Below the pieces are notes generated by a model. It was not told where the DNA came from, did not search any database, and saw only the letters and a list, made by a program, of their open reading frames with translations. Shown in pieces: positions 1-7,066 of a stretch of DNA of 9,896 nt. Numbering within the stretch: the first letter of the stretch is position 1; each line of letters begins with the position of its first letter. The DNA is taken from contig PXEJ01000269.1 of NCBI GenBank assembly GCA_003566215.1, forward strand, positions 1 through 9,896. Direction: 5' to 3'. The stretch comes from Cyanobacteria bacterium T3Sed10_376R1m (lineage in GTDB: Bacteria > Cyanobacteriota > Cyanobacteriia > Cyanobacteriales > Cyanobacteriaceae). A program made the translations under genes and the position numbers.

Positions 1-251
1 CTAATCCTGAAGATGGTACTATTCGGCGCTTTTTTACTGGTCCAGTGGGTCAGGAAATTACTGGGGTGATTACCACTCCTGATCAACGTACAATGTTTAT
101 TAATGTTCAGCATCCGGGGGCTACTGTAAATAAGGAAGATTTTGCCACGGGGAAGACTAATTCTAACTGGCCTGATGGTAATGCTTCATTATATCCTCGT
201 TCAGCTACGGTTGTCATTACTAAGGAAGATGGCGGTATTATTGGCTCTTAA
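1..251 (+). CDS. PhoX-type (DUF839) phosphatase, C-terminal fragment
   Basis: This is the last 82 codons of a gene that begins left of the window; the frame is open from base 3 and ends with TAA at 249-251. The text reads DGTIRRFFTGPVGQEITGV, then TPDQRTMFINVQHPG, and closes with SATVVITKEDGG. From memory, this combination (RRF.TGPVG.E.TG, TPD..TMF.N.QHPG) is the C-terminal signature of the PhoX/DUF839 family. These are calcium- and iron-dependent phosphomonoesterases that are normally exported and release phosphate from organic esters outside the cell. The catalytic centre and any Tat signal would lie off the left edge, so export and activity cannot be judged here. Family assignment is fairly sure; the substrate is not. 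The gene converges on the dacB-like gene, with a 228-bp gap that holds a large stem-loop. Confidence 0.8.
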   Translation, partial: NPEDGTIRRFFTGPVGQEITGVITTPDQRTMFINVQHPGATVNKEDFATGKTNSNWPDGNASLYPRSATVVITKEDGGIIGS

Positions 252-293
252 GTGAGGCGGTGGTAAGATATGTTGAGCGAAATAAACCTCTAA

Positions 294-339
294 GTGGTGT
301 AAGAGTGCGGACGTTGCTCCGTCTTTCCGCACGCACCAC
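294..339. other. Two-tier stem-loop in a convergent gap
   Basis: The outer arms GTGGTG (294-299) and CACCAC (334-339) are perfect complements. The inner arms GTGCGGA (305-311) and TCCGCAC (326-332) are also perfect complements. They are separated by a 5-nt bulge on one side and 1 nt on the other, with a 14-nt apical loop. This gives 13 G/C-rich pairs in an AT-rich gap. It lies about 43 bp after the PhoX stop codon and upstream of the 3' end of the opposing dacB-like gene, so it may act as an RNA 3'-end or bidirectional terminator. Neither side has a T-tract, so a classic Rho-independent terminator is not supported. A second GTGGT at 260-264 could compete for the 3' arm. The remaining gap (340-479) shows only a small GACAT/ATGTC hairpin (388-399). 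Confidence 0.5.
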
Positions 340-479
340 GATGATTAAAGCACATAATGAGGTAAGTTTGAGATACCTGTGAAATCAGACATTTATGTCA
401 AGTTTTGTTAACATCAAGTTAAAACCTTTAATATGATTAAGTTTTAGCGAGTTAGCACTAAATTAGGGAAAAACTAACG

Positions 480-1937
480 TTAGAATGAAGAACAATCTTC
501 AACCCGAGATAAAACTAACATAATTTGATCAATTGCCTCTCGAGAAACAGCAGAGCTTTGGGAAGATTTATTGATCATAATACTTAATACCAAATCAGTA
601 TAATCCTCCACCTCTAAATAACCAGATAAACTAACCTCTCCAGTTAAAGTGCCAGTTTTTCCCTGAAACTTTCCCTCTATGGAAGTATCTTTAAAACGAT
701 TTTTCAAAGTTCCATCAACCCCAGCCGTAGTTAAAGATTCTCGAAACATCTCTCCATATTGAGTATCAGCTATTCCCTGTAAAGTCGCCACCACCGCCGA
801 AGGGGTAACTAAATTTTGTCGGGACATACCCGAACCATCCTTAACATGATAAGTTTGAGGATTAACATTTAAAGGATTTAGAAATTTTTTGATATTTTCG
901 AATTCACTACCTTGATCATCTCTTAATTGTTTTAGCAACACTTCTGCAAATAAATTATTACTATTTTTATTAGTACTATTGATTATCTCTCCCAATGAAA
1001 GAGATTTTAACTGAGTAAAAATTTGATCATCCCGAAAAGATTCTATCTCATTATCAGAAATTATTTGAGCACTCAAAACTGTAATATTTTGCTCCCCTAA
1101 AATATCTCGAAAACTATCCAAAAAATATTGTTGAGGATTAGGAATTGATAACCACCAACTACGAGAATCTTTATTTAACCCCAACATCCCCGTAATCTCA
1201 ATAGTTGATTCACGCCAATTAGGAACTAATCTTACCGAGTTATCATCAGGATTATTGGTAGTCACAACCTTATTATTAACAGTCCACTGTCTTCCGGCTA
1301 TTTCATCAGACCATTTTATGGTAGCAGATTGATTGATTCTTTCTCCCCTCAAACTAATAGTCACATTATTTTCGTTCAAAATAAGATTATTTACAGGGGG
1401 TGCATAAACATAAGATAAATCAGAAACCTCCCATGTTCCATTAATAACCTCCCCAGCAAGAGAATTATCCCTAACAACTAATTTATCAATTTGTTGAATG
1501 CCACTATCAGCTAATTCTTGAGCTAATTCCTTTAAGTTTTCAGAGGTAATAGTTGGATCACTTTTGCCAGTAATAGTTAAACTATTAATGTTAGGGGCAT
1601 CTCCCGTAATATAAACTGGGGTACTAATCTGATAATCTGCTCCAAATTTCATCAAAGCTGCTGCCGTAGTTAAAACTTTGATGTTAGAAGCCGGAATGAA
1701 ATATTTTTCGCTATTTACTTGATATAAGGTTTCACGGTTATTGAGTGTTTGAACAAGAATACCCCAAGTAGCTCTTCTTTGATCGGGTTGATTAATAATA
1801 TTACTTATTTCTTTGTTTAAATCCTGTGAACATACCCTTGGAGTGGAAATATTTGTTTGCGCTTTTACTTCATATTTGCTAAGGGGAGTTAGGATAAATA
1901 GTAGAGAAAATGTAATTTTAAGGGTCTGTTTTAACAT
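480..1937 (-). CDS. dacB: D-alanyl-D-alanine carboxypeptidase/endopeptidase, peptidase S13 (PBP4-type)
   Basis: This 485-aa protein is a low-molecular-weight penicillin-binding protein that trims D-Ala from peptidoglycan stem peptides or cleaves cross-bridges in the periplasm. All three serine-transferase motifs are present: SNIK at 84-87 (nucleophile Ser84, general base Lys87), SNN at 326-328 and KTG at 427-429, plus KDGSG at 366-370. The gap of about 240 residues between the first two motifs matches the extra domains inserted in the S13 family, and the total length is normal for it. Residues 1-26 look like a Sec signal peptide: Lys near the start, hydrophobic core ITFSLLFIL, likely cleavage after VKA. 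The mature protein has only two cysteines, Cys36 and Cys482, one near each end. The ATG is supported by the signal peptide. The gene follows the HAD phosphatase by 75 bp on the same strand and may share its transcript. A weak promoter (TTGCAA 1990-1985, TATATC 1969-1964, 15-bp spacer) is possible in the gap. Confidence 0.93.
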   Translation of the reverse strand: MLKQTLKITFSLLFILTPLSKYEVKAQTNISTPRVCSQDLNKEISNIINQPDQRRATWGILVQTLNNRETLYQVNSEKYFIPASNIKVLTTAAALMKFGADYQISTPVYITGDAPNINSLTITGKSDPTITSENLKELAQELADSGIQQIDKLVVRDNSLAGEVINGTWEVSDLSYVYAPPVNNLILNENNVTISLRGERINQSATIKWSDEIAGRQWTVNNKVVTTNNPDDNSVRLVPNWRESTIEITGMLGLNKDSRSWWLSIPNPQQYFLDSFRDILGEQNITVLSAQIISDNEIESFRDDQIFTQLKSLSLGEIINSTNKNSNNLFAEVLLKQLRDDQGSEFENIKKFLNPLNVNPQTYHVKDGSGMSRQNLVTPSAVVATLQGIADTQYGEMFRESLTTAGVDGTLKNRFKDTSIEGKFQGKTGTLTGEVSLSGYLEVEDYTDLVLSIMINKSSQSSAVSREAIDQIMLVLSRVEDCSSF

Positions 1938-2012
1938 AGTTAGTACTAAAAATCGATGTCAAAGATATAGCAATCTTAAGTCATTTGCAAAAAAAAGTTA
2001 AATATTGGCAAT

Positions 2013-2750
2013 TCAATCTAAATGAACCATTGCCAAATCAGAAATAATTACATCGGCAGTATTCAGATGATTTGCTGAGGAAGTATGCCAACAAATTCCG
2101 ATAACTCCTGCCGCACCAGCATTTTTTGCCATCGCTATATCTCCTTGAGAATCTCCTATCATCAAGGTTTTTTCGGGAGAAACATTCATTGTTTCACAGG
2201 CTTGTAAAAATAGTCTAGGATCAGGTTTGGATAGTCCACTGTCAACTCCCATTATAAGCTCGATATAAGGTCTTAGTTGATGGTTTTCCACAAAATTGGT
2301 GACTCCTTGGGTGCTATCAGCGGAGAGAATGCCGAGTTTTAATCCTGCGGAAAAAAGAGTTTCTAATACTTCTAAACTTCCTGTAAACAAGGGGGATATA
2401 TTTCCTCGATTGGGCAGGGCTTTATCCGCCTCTTGAAAACTTTTTTTGGCAATGGTGAGGGATTCAAACCAAGTTCTACCAGTTTCGGCAATATAACCCG
2501 CACTAACGATTAAATTTTCGTGATGGGAACCCACTGCCATCAATCCTGTAGGGTTTAGACGGTTTTCTTCTACTCCAAAGGCCATTAAAAGGGGTTCGCC
2601 GGTACCTGGAATTTGAGCATCAATTAGTCTGGCACGTTTGAAGGCTAGTTCTCTCAAAAAGCTTTCTGAGTCGGCGAGGGTTCCGTCTTTGTCAAAAATA
2701 ATTGCTTCTATGTTGTGAAATATTTTTTCTTTACAGGTAATAGTTTTCAT
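2013..2750 (-). CDS. HAD-superfamily phosphatase (phosphoglycolate phosphatase-like)
   Basis: This is a 245-aa cytosolic HAD hydrolase. Motif I is DKDGTLAD at 20-27, with Asp20 the nucleophile and Asp22 the general acid/base. Motif II is Ser144 in LGILSADS, motif III is Lys175 in SKPDP, and motif IV is GDSQGD at 199-204 (Asp200, Asp204). All catalytic residues are intact. About 110 residues between motifs I and II form a C1-type cap, as in phosphoglycolate phosphatase and related enzymes that hydrolyse small phosphate monoesters. The cap governs substrate choice and I do not recognise it, so a role in 2-phosphoglycolate removal during photorespiration is only possible. The ATG at 2750 gives the N-terminus expected before motif I. 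It lies upstream of the dacB-like gene in the same direction with a 75-bp gap, so co-transcription is plausible, though no functional link is known. Confidence 0.88.
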   Translation of the reverse strand: MKTITCKEKIFHNIEAIIFDKDGTLADSESFLRELAFKRARLIDAQIPGTGEPLLMAFGVEENRLNPTGLMAVGSHHENLIVSAGYIAETGRTWFESLTIAKKSFQEADKALPNRGNISPLFTGSLEVLETLFSAGLKLGILSADSTQGVTNFVENHQLRPYIELIMGVDSGLSKPDPRLFLQACETMNVSPEKTLMIGDSQGDIAMAKNAGAAGVIGICWHTSSANHLNTADVIISDLAMVHLD

Positions 2751-2849
2751 GGTTAGTAATATTTTAAGCTCATTTTAGCTTTTGCTGTTTTTACCTATTT
2801 GGGGCAAATTTACCATTAAAGTTGTCAATTATTAATTATCAAAAAAATA

Positions 2850-2882
2850 GGGTTTAAAACCCCGTGGTTCTAGCACGGTTTT
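2850..2882. repeat. Hairpin resembling an IS200/IS605-type element end
   Basis: A near-palindrome GGGTTT-A-AAACCC (2850-2862) runs into a stem of CCGTG (2862-2866) and CACGG (2874-2878) around a GTTCTAG loop. The flanking AAAA (2856-2859) can pair with TTTT (2879-2882) across a 2-nt bulge. IS200/IS605 transposons carry subterminal hairpins at their ends, and the pattern of a GTTCTA-type loop followed by GGTTTTATAT resembles, from memory, right ends of cyanobacterial members. No tnpA or tnpB coding remnant is visible beside it, so this is at best a solo end. It could equally be an unrelated hairpin upstream of the HAD gene. Confidence 0.3.
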
Positions 2883-2905
2883 ATATTTATTACAAAATTA
2901 GTTAT

Positions 2906-3014
2906 TATAGCAATTATCATGGTTACGGGGTACAAAATGATCCCCCTAAATCCCCCGCAAATTCGGGGGACTTGAGAATAATAAATGTATCTCATAATTA
3001 TAAAAAACGCTATA
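2906..3014. mobile_element. MITE-like element, about 109 bp, TA-flanked
   Basis: The left end reads TATAGCAATTATCATGG (from 2906). The right end, read on the - strand from 3014, begins TATAGCG and continues after a T-rich stretch into ATAATTATGAGATAC. The ends therefore share TATAGC and an AATTATnA block as imperfect terminal inverted repeats. TA at each boundary fits the TA target duplication of IS630/Tc1-mariner elements. The centre holds C-rich runs (2942-2946, 2952-2956) and a perfect stem CCCCCG (2952-2957)/CGGGGG (2964-2969). From memory, the block ACAAAATGATCCCCCTAAAT belongs to a dispersed repeat common in cyanobacterial genomes. It has no coding capacity, and its right edge abuts the end of the recognisable transposase remnant. 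Exact borders are inferred. Confidence 0.5.
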
Positions 3015-3232
3015 TTTATCTGTTGTTTTTGTTTGGTTTCCTTTTCTTCTTTTATTGTGCAATGAATCTACATTATTTGGATTACCATGAAAAGCCCACA
3101 AAGTCAGCAATTTCTTGATAATTTGTACCATCATTTTCTAATAAAATTCTTTCTCTTACTTCCTCTCTGGGTTCTACTTTTAACGCATCTTGTAGATACT
3201 TTCTTCCTCTGATAAAAATTTTTATAAGGCAT
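3012..3232 (-). pseudogene. Decayed IS630-like transposase, N-terminal remnant
   Basis: Pieces of one protein can be read across frames on the - strand. They are a possible start MPYKNF (ATG at 3232), then LSEEE, then KYLQDALKVEPREEVRERIL, then LENDGTNYQEIADFVG, and after another frame change HGNPNNVDSLHNKRRKGNQTKTTDKY. In this order they match, from memory, the N-terminal helix-turn-helix region of a cyanobacterial IS630-family transposase (..REEVRERIL..NDG.T.QEIADF.G...HG.P.N..SL...R..GN..KAT..Y). Lesions seen are single-base frameshifts near the T-run at 3214-3218 and near 3204-3206, loss of a few residues before LENDG, and loss of about 10 residues plus a frameshift before HGN. The DDE catalytic domain is absent. 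The reading ends where the MITE-like element begins. It is certainly non-functional; the IS630 assignment is an inference. Confidence 0.6.
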
Positions 3233-3363
3233 CAATCACACCTAAGTTTTATCTTTTATGACTTAAATTATATACCAAATCAATGGGTCTTAGCTTAGTA
3301 TTTCTCTAAATGTCAATTCTCGTTACCTTAGCATTTTTTCAGCAAAGCCTATCTAAATCAGGC

Positions 3364-3369
3364 TATAAT
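3364..3369 (+). promoter_or_regulatory. Probable -10 box of smpB
   Basis: A perfect TATAAT lies 32 bp before the smpB ATG, which would give a leader of about 25 nt. No good -35 hexamer sits 16-18 bp upstream (AGCAAA at 3341-3346), so the promoter is judged from the -10 box alone. Confidence 0.5.
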
Positions 3370-3400
3370 GGTAAGATTGTAAATTTAGCTAAATTTATTC

Positions 3401-3865
3401 ATGACTGACAAGTTACCAATCAAAATTATCAGCGATAATCGTCAAGCCAGATTCCTTTATGAGATATTGGATACTTATGAAGCTGGGATTCAGTTGAGTG
3501 GTACTGAGGTCAAATCGATACGGGCAGGAAAGGTTAATTTGAGAGATGGTTATTGTCTGATTCGTAACGGTGAGGCTTGGTTAATGAATGTTCATATTGC
3601 ACCCCATAAAATGGCAAGTCAGTATTTTAACCATGAGCCGAAGCGCGATCGCAAATTACTGTTGCATAAAAAAGAAATTAATAAATTAATAGGTTTATTA
3701 GAACAAAAAGGATTAACCTTAGTGCCTCTAAAAATGTACCTTAAGGGGGATTGGATCAAAGTTAATTTAGGTTTAGGTAAAGGGAAAAAACTCCACGATA
3801 AACGAGAAACTGTCAAACGCAGAGATGATCAAAGGGAAATGGCAAGGGCGATGAAACGCTATTAA
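3401..3865 (+). CDS. smpB: SsrA-binding protein SmpB
   Basis: SmpB binds the tRNA-like end of tmRNA (SsrA) and delivers it with EF-Tu to stalled ribosomes, where trans-translation tags the nascent chain for degradation and frees the ribosome. The 154-aa length is typical. Hallmarks seen are [10 protein letters not shown] (13-22), the strongly conserved [13 protein letters not shown] (29-41) followed by NLRDGY (46-51), then LLLHKKEI (86-93) and [21 protein letters not shown] (115-135). The basic tail, [22 protein letters not shown] at 133-154, occupies the empty mRNA channel during rescue. ATG at 3401 gives the usual short N-terminus before the first conserved block; no strong Shine-Dalgarno precedes it. 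It is followed after 138 bp by gatA with a repeat between them, and probably transcribed alone. A HIP1 site lies inside (3645-3652). Confidence 0.97.
   Translation: MTDKLPIKIISDNRQARFLYEILDTYEAGIQLSGTEVKSIRAGKVNLRDGYCLIRNGEAWLMNVHIAPHKMASQYFNHEPKRDRKLLLHKKEINKLIGLLEQKGLTLVPLKMYLKGDWIKVNLGLGKGKKLHDKRETVKRRDDQREMARAMKRY
3645..3652. repeat. HIP1 octamer (one of five in the window)
   Basis: This is a perfect GCGATCGC palindrome. Identical copies lie at 4676-4683 (gatA), 7251-7258 and 8498-8505 (exopolyphosphatase) and 9112-9119 (Tab2-like). All are inside coding regions on the right half; none occurs in dacB, the HAD gene or hemL. HIP1 is strongly over-represented in many cyanobacterial genomes and serves here as a lineage marker. 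Confidence 0.9.
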
Positions 3866-3867
3866 AA

Positions 3868-3898
3868 ATTGACAATTGACAATGGACAATTGACAATG
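3868..3898. repeat. Short direct repeat between smpB and gatA
   Basis: CAATTGACAATG occurs at 3873-3884 and again at 3887-3898, and the preceding ATTGACAATTGACAAT is itself a tandem of ATTGACA-type units. Each copy includes the palindrome CAATTG. It starts just after the smpB stop. Similar ATTGACAATTGACAATGG runs are, from memory, frequent in cyanobacterial intergenic DNA. No function is evident. Confidence 0.6.
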
Positions 3899-4003
3899 AA
3901 ATATATTTGAGTCGTTACTATCTGTAAGCGATCATAATTGAAAATATTAGTCCTCGGGCTAAATACTGATTATTAATCATCCATTATAAATTACTAACTA
4001 TTC

Positions 4004-5452
4004 ATGGCTTCTATTTCTCAACTACATAAACAACTTATCAATAAAGAACGTTCAGCGGTAGAAATTACCCAAGAGTATTTAAATTCTATCGATCAATTAG
4101 AACCTCAAATAAAAAGTTTTCTCCATGTTACTAAAGATTTAGCTTTAGCTACTGCCCAAAAAGTTGATCAAAAAATTGCTCAGGGGGAAGAAATTGGACC
4201 ATTAGAAGGTATTCCCATAGCCATCAAGGATAATATGTCCACAAAGGGTATCCCCACTACTTGCGGGTCAAAAATTTTAGAAGGTTTTACCCCTAGCTAC
4301 GAATCCACCGTTACCCAAAAACTCCATGATCAAGGGGCAGTGATTCTTGGTAAAACTAATTTAGATGAGTTTGCCATGGGAAGTTCTACGGAAAATTCTG
4401 CCTATCAGGTTACCGCTAATCCTTGGGATATTACTAGGGTGCCGGGAGGTTCATCAGGAGGTTCGGCGGCCGCAGTAGCGGCTAATGAATGTGTTGTTTC
4501 TCTGGGTTCAGATACGGGGGGGTCAATTCGTCAACCAGCTTCTTTGTGTGGTGTGGTGGGCTTAAAACCAACCTATGGTTTAGTTTCTCGTTTTGGCTTG
4601 GTGGCTTATGCCTCTTCCCTTGACCAAATTGGTCCTTTTGCCCGTAGTGTTGAGGATGCTGCTATTTTGCTAAGGGCGATCGCAGGTTATGACTCCAAAG
4701 ACTCCACTAGCTTAAAAGTAGAAATCCCTGACTATACCAAATCCTTCACCACGGACTTAAAAGGTTTAAAAGTAGGAATCATTACCGAAACCTTTGGAGA
4801 TGGACTAGATTCAGTAGTAGCCCAGTGCGTTGATGAGGGAATCAAAGAATTAGAAAAACTAGGAGCGCAAGTAAAACAAATTTCTTGTCCTCGTTTCCGT
4901 TACGGCTTACCCGTTTATTACATAATTGCCCCCAGTGAAGCATCCGCCAACCTAGCCCGTTATGATGCCGTAAAATATGGCACAAGGACAAATTCAGACA
5001 ACTTAATGGAAATGTACACCCAAAGCAGAGCAAAGGGTTTTGGAGCAGAAGTAAAACGCCGTATTATGTTGGGAACCTATGCCCTTTCTGCCGGTTACTA
5101 TGATGCTTATTACCTTAAAGCTCAAAAAGTAAGAACCTTAATTAAGCAAGACTTTGACCAAGCCTTTGGCGATGTAGATGTTTTAATTTCCCCCACTTCC
5201 CCCACCACAGCATTTAAAGCTGGAGAAAAAACCGATGATCCTCTTACTATGTATTTATCGGATTTAATGACTATCCCCGTTAATCTCGCTGGTTTACCCG
5301 GCATGAGTATTCCCTGCGGTTTTGATAGTCAAAATTTACCCATCGGGATGCAGTTGATTAGTAATGTATTAAGGGAAGATGTTTTATTTAAAGTTGGTTA
5401 TGCCTTCCAAAAAGCCACCGACTGGCATACAAAATCCCCAGATTTAACTTAA
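4004..5452 (+). CDS. gatA: Asp-tRNA(Asn)/Glu-tRNA(Gln) amidotransferase subunit A
   Basis: GatA is the glutaminase subunit of GatCAB. It releases ammonia from glutamine, and GatB uses this to convert misacylated Glu-tRNA(Gln), and in some species Asp-tRNA(Asn), to the correct amide form. The 482 aa form a full amidase-signature enzyme. The catalytic triad is Lys75 (in GIPIAIKDN), cis-Ser150 (in [14 protein letters not shown]) and nucleophile Ser174 (in [13 protein letters not shown]); spacing agrees with characterised GatA proteins. Typical downstream blocks include [26 protein letters not shown] (187-212) and the closing [16 protein letters not shown] at 4004 gives the usual ISQLHKQL N-terminus. 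No clear Shine-Dalgarno is seen, and a TATAAA at 3985-3990 is too close to the start to be a confident promoter. gatB and gatC are not in the window, as is common in cyanobacteria. One HIP1 site is inside. Confidence 0.97.
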   Translation: MASISQLHKQLINKERSAVEITQEYLNSIDQLEPQIKSFLHVTKDLALATAQKVDQKIAQGEEIGPLEGIPIAIKDNMSTKGIPTTCGSKILEGFTPSYESTVTQKLHDQGAVILGKTNLDEFAMGSSTENSAYQVTANPWDITRVPGGSSGGSAAAVAANECVVSLGSDTGGSIRQPASLCGVVGLKPTYGLVSRFGLVAYASSLDQIGPFARSVEDAAILLRAIAGYDSKDSTSLKVEIPDYTKSFTTDLKGLKVGIITETFGDGLDSVVAQCVDEGIKELEKLGAQVKQISCPRFRYGLPVYYIIAPSEASANLARYDAVKYGTRTNSDNLMEMYTQSRAKGFGAEVKRRIMLGTYALSAGYYDAYYLKAQKVRTLIKQDFDQAFGDVDVLISPTSPTTAFKAGEKTDDPLTMYLSDLMTIPVNLAGLPGMSIPCGFDSQNLPIGMQLISNVLREDVLFKVGYAFQKATDWHTKSPDLT

Positions 5453-5492
5453 ATAACACCATGAGGAAAATCCTCTAATATCGATTTTACGT

Positions 5493-5526
5493 GCCTTGCT
5501 CACTATTTTGAGCCGGGCGATTTTAT
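5493..5526 (+). terminator. Possible gatA terminator hairpin
   Basis: GCTCA (5498-5502) pairs with TGAGC (5509-5513) around a 6-nt loop. GCC (5493-5495) pairs with GGC (5516-5518) across a 2x2 internal loop, and GATTTTA follows. The T-run is short, so strength is uncertain. A smaller hairpin GAGGA/TCCTC lies at 5463-5475, just after the gatA stop. Confidence 0.35.
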
Positions 5527-5543
5527 CCACCTCAATCCCATAG

Positions 5544-5571
5544 TTGGGTAAAATATATAGACTATTATAAA
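5544..5571 (+). promoter_or_regulatory. Candidate hemL promoter
   Basis: TTGGGT (5544-5549) and TATAAA (5566-5571) are separated by 16 bp and would give a leader of about 26 nt before the hemL start. The match to the sigma-70 consensus is moderate in an AT-rich gap, so this is a proposal only. Confidence 0.35.
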
Positions 5572-5590
5572 AAAATTAGAAAATAACCAT

Positions 5591-5597
5591 AAAGGAG
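5591..5597 (+). promoter_or_regulatory. Strong ribosome binding site fixing the hemL TTG start
   Basis: AAAGGAG ends 6 nt before TTG at 5604. It is the clearest Shine-Dalgarno in the window. With the conserved [16 protein letters not shown]-terminus, it selects the TTG over the first in-frame ATG, which falls inside the conserved [11 protein letters not shown] block. Confidence 0.8.
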
Positions 5598-5603
5598 AAA
5601 ACC

Positions 5604-6908
5604 TTGGTAAGTACAACATCATTTATAACAACTAAATCAGAAGAAATTTTTGCCCAAGCTCAAAAGCTTATGCCGGGTGGAGTAAATTCCCCCGTAAGAG
5701 CATTCAAATCCGTAGGCGGACAACCTATTGTCTTTGATAGAGTCAAGGGAGCGTATATTTGGGATGTAGATGAAAATAAATATATTGACTATGTAGGTAG
5801 TTGGGGCCCTGCTATTTGCGGTCATGCACACCCCGAAGTATTACAAGCCCTTAAAGAAGTATTAGAAAAAGGTACAAGTTTTGGCGCTCCTTGTTTGTTG
5901 GAAAATGTTTTAGCGGAAATGGTCATTGAAGCTGTACCTAGTATTGAAATGGTACGTTTCGTTAACTCTGGTACAGAAGCCTGTTTGTCTGTGTTACGTC
6001 TTATGCGTGCCTATACCAAGAGAAACAAAATTATTAAGTTTGAGGGATGTTATCACGGTCATGGTGATATGTTCTTGGTTCAAGCAGGTTCTGGAGTGGC
6101 TACCCTCGGTTTACCTGATTCTCCCGGAGTACCTAAGTCCGTCACTGCTGATACCCTTTGCGCTCCCTATAACGACTTAGAAGCGGTGAAGAAATTATTT
6201 GAAGAAAATAAAGGAGAAATTGCCGGGGTAATCCTTGAGGCGGTGGTAGGTAATGCTGGTTTTGTACCTCCGGATGCTGGATTTTTGGAAGGGTTAAGAG
6301 TAATTACCGAAGAAAATGATGCTTTATTGGTATTTGATGAGGTAATGACTGGTTTTCGTATTGCCTATGGTGGTGTTCAAGAAAAATTTGGTGTTACTCC
6401 TGATTTAACTACCCTTGGTAAAGTTATTGGCGGTGGTTTACCTGTGGGTGCTTATGGTGGTAAAAAAGAAATTATGTCTATGGTGGCTCCGGCAGGTCCT
6501 ATGTATCAGGCGGGAACTTTATCTGGTAATCCTTTGGCAATGACGGCGGGAATTAAAACCCTTGAATTGTTACAAAAACCGGGGACTTATGAATATTTGG
6601 AAAAGGTTACTAACCATTTAATTACTGGTTTGTTGGATGTGGCAAGGAAAGCAGGACATCAGGTTAGTGGGGGTAATATTAGTGGTATGTTTGGAATGTT
6701 TTTCTGTGATGCTGAGGTTCATAATTATAGTGATGCTAAAAAAGCTGATACGGCTAAATTTGGACGCTTTCACCGAGGAATGTTAGAAAAAGGTATTTAT
6801 CTTGCTCCTTCTCAATTTGAGGCTGGTTTTACTTCTTTGGCCCATACCGAGGAAGATATTGAACAAACTATTCAGGCGGCGGCTGATGTTTTAAAAAATA
6901 TTGCTTAA
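5604..6908 (+). CDS. hemL: Glutamate-1-semialdehyde 2,1-aminomutase
   Basis: HemL converts glutamate-1-semialdehyde to 5-aminolevulinate, the last step of the C5 pathway that feeds haem, chlorophyll and bilin synthesis in cyanobacteria. It is a 434-aa cytosolic PLP enzyme of aminotransferase class III, normally a homodimer. Visible features are [13 protein letters not shown] (22-34), [12 protein letters not shown] (66-77), phosphate-binding NSGTEA (121-126), CYHGHGD (149-155), FDEVMTGFR (244-252) with Asp245 placed to contact the PLP ring nitrogen, and the PLP lysine Lys273 in [16 protein letters not shown], the same number as in the characterised Synechococcus enzyme. The C-terminal [26 protein letters not shown] block is intact. 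The start is TTG, fixed by a strong Shine-Dalgarno. The gene ends 31 bp before a GC-rich terminator, so it is probably monocistronic. It lacks HIP1 sites, unlike the other + strand genes. Confidence 0.98.
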   Translation: MVSTTSFITTKSEEIFAQAQKLMPGGVNSPVRAFKSVGGQPIVFDRVKGAYIWDVDENKYIDYVGSWGPAICGHAHPEVLQALKEVLEKGTSFGAPCLLENVLAEMVIEAVPSIEMVRFVNSGTEACLSVLRLMRAYTKRNKIIKFEGCYHGHGDMFLVQAGSGVATLGLPDSPGVPKSVTADTLCAPYNDLEAVKKLFEENKGEIAGVILEAVVGNAGFVPPDAGFLEGLRVITEENDALLVFDEVMTGFRIAYGGVQEKFGVTPDLTTLGKVIGGGLPVGAYGGKKEIMSMVAPAGPMYQAGTLSGNPLAMTAGIKTLELLQKPGTYEYLEKVTNHLITGLLDVARKAGHQVSGGNISGMFGMFFCDAEVHNYSDAKKADTAKFGRFHRGMLEKGIYLAPSQFEAGFTSLAHTEEDIEQTIQAAADVLKNIA

Positions 6909-6938
6909 TTTTTTTATTCCCTTTGATTAAAATTTCTT

Positions 6939-6969
6939 CCGCCCTACTTATTATTAAGGGGGCGGTTTT
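6939..6969 (+). terminator. Rho-independent terminator of hemL
   Basis: CCGCCC (6939-6944) pairs perfectly with GGGCGG (6960-6965) across a 15-nt AT-rich loop, and TTTT follows directly (6966-6969). It sits 31 bp past the hemL stop and separates it from the downstream exopolyphosphatase gene. Confidence 0.7.
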
Positions 6970-7066
6970 GCTGAGATTTTCAATATTTTATTTTCCCCGA
7001 GATGATGGTGATATGGTATCCTTTAGCTAAAAGATCGCTACCTAATGATAGTTACAAGCAAATAAG

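Larger units (their letters stand above)
2751..3400. other. 650-bp gap without an intact gene
   Basis: This gap lies between the divergent HAD gene (-) and smpB (+). Positions 2751-2849 are AT-rich and should hold the HAD promoter, but no convincing -35/-10 pair stands out. Positions 2850-3232 hold three kinds of mobile-element debris: an IS605-like hairpin, a MITE-like element and a transposase remnant. Positions 3233-3360 show nothing recognisable. The smpB promoter lies at the right end. Two open frames overlapping 2864-3134 on opposite strands arise from this debris and are not genes. Confidence 0.7.

Noticed and set aside
1957..1962. TTGACA on the - strand as a -35 box for the dacB-like gene
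   Set aside because: It lies only 19 nt before the start codon, leaving no room for a -10 box and leader.
2864..3134. Open frames on both strands (84 codons +, 62 codons -) as small genes
   Set aside because: The + frame has no family-like features and covers the MITE-like and remnant DNA in antisense. The - frame is a piece of the frameshifted transposase running on into the MITE-like repeat.
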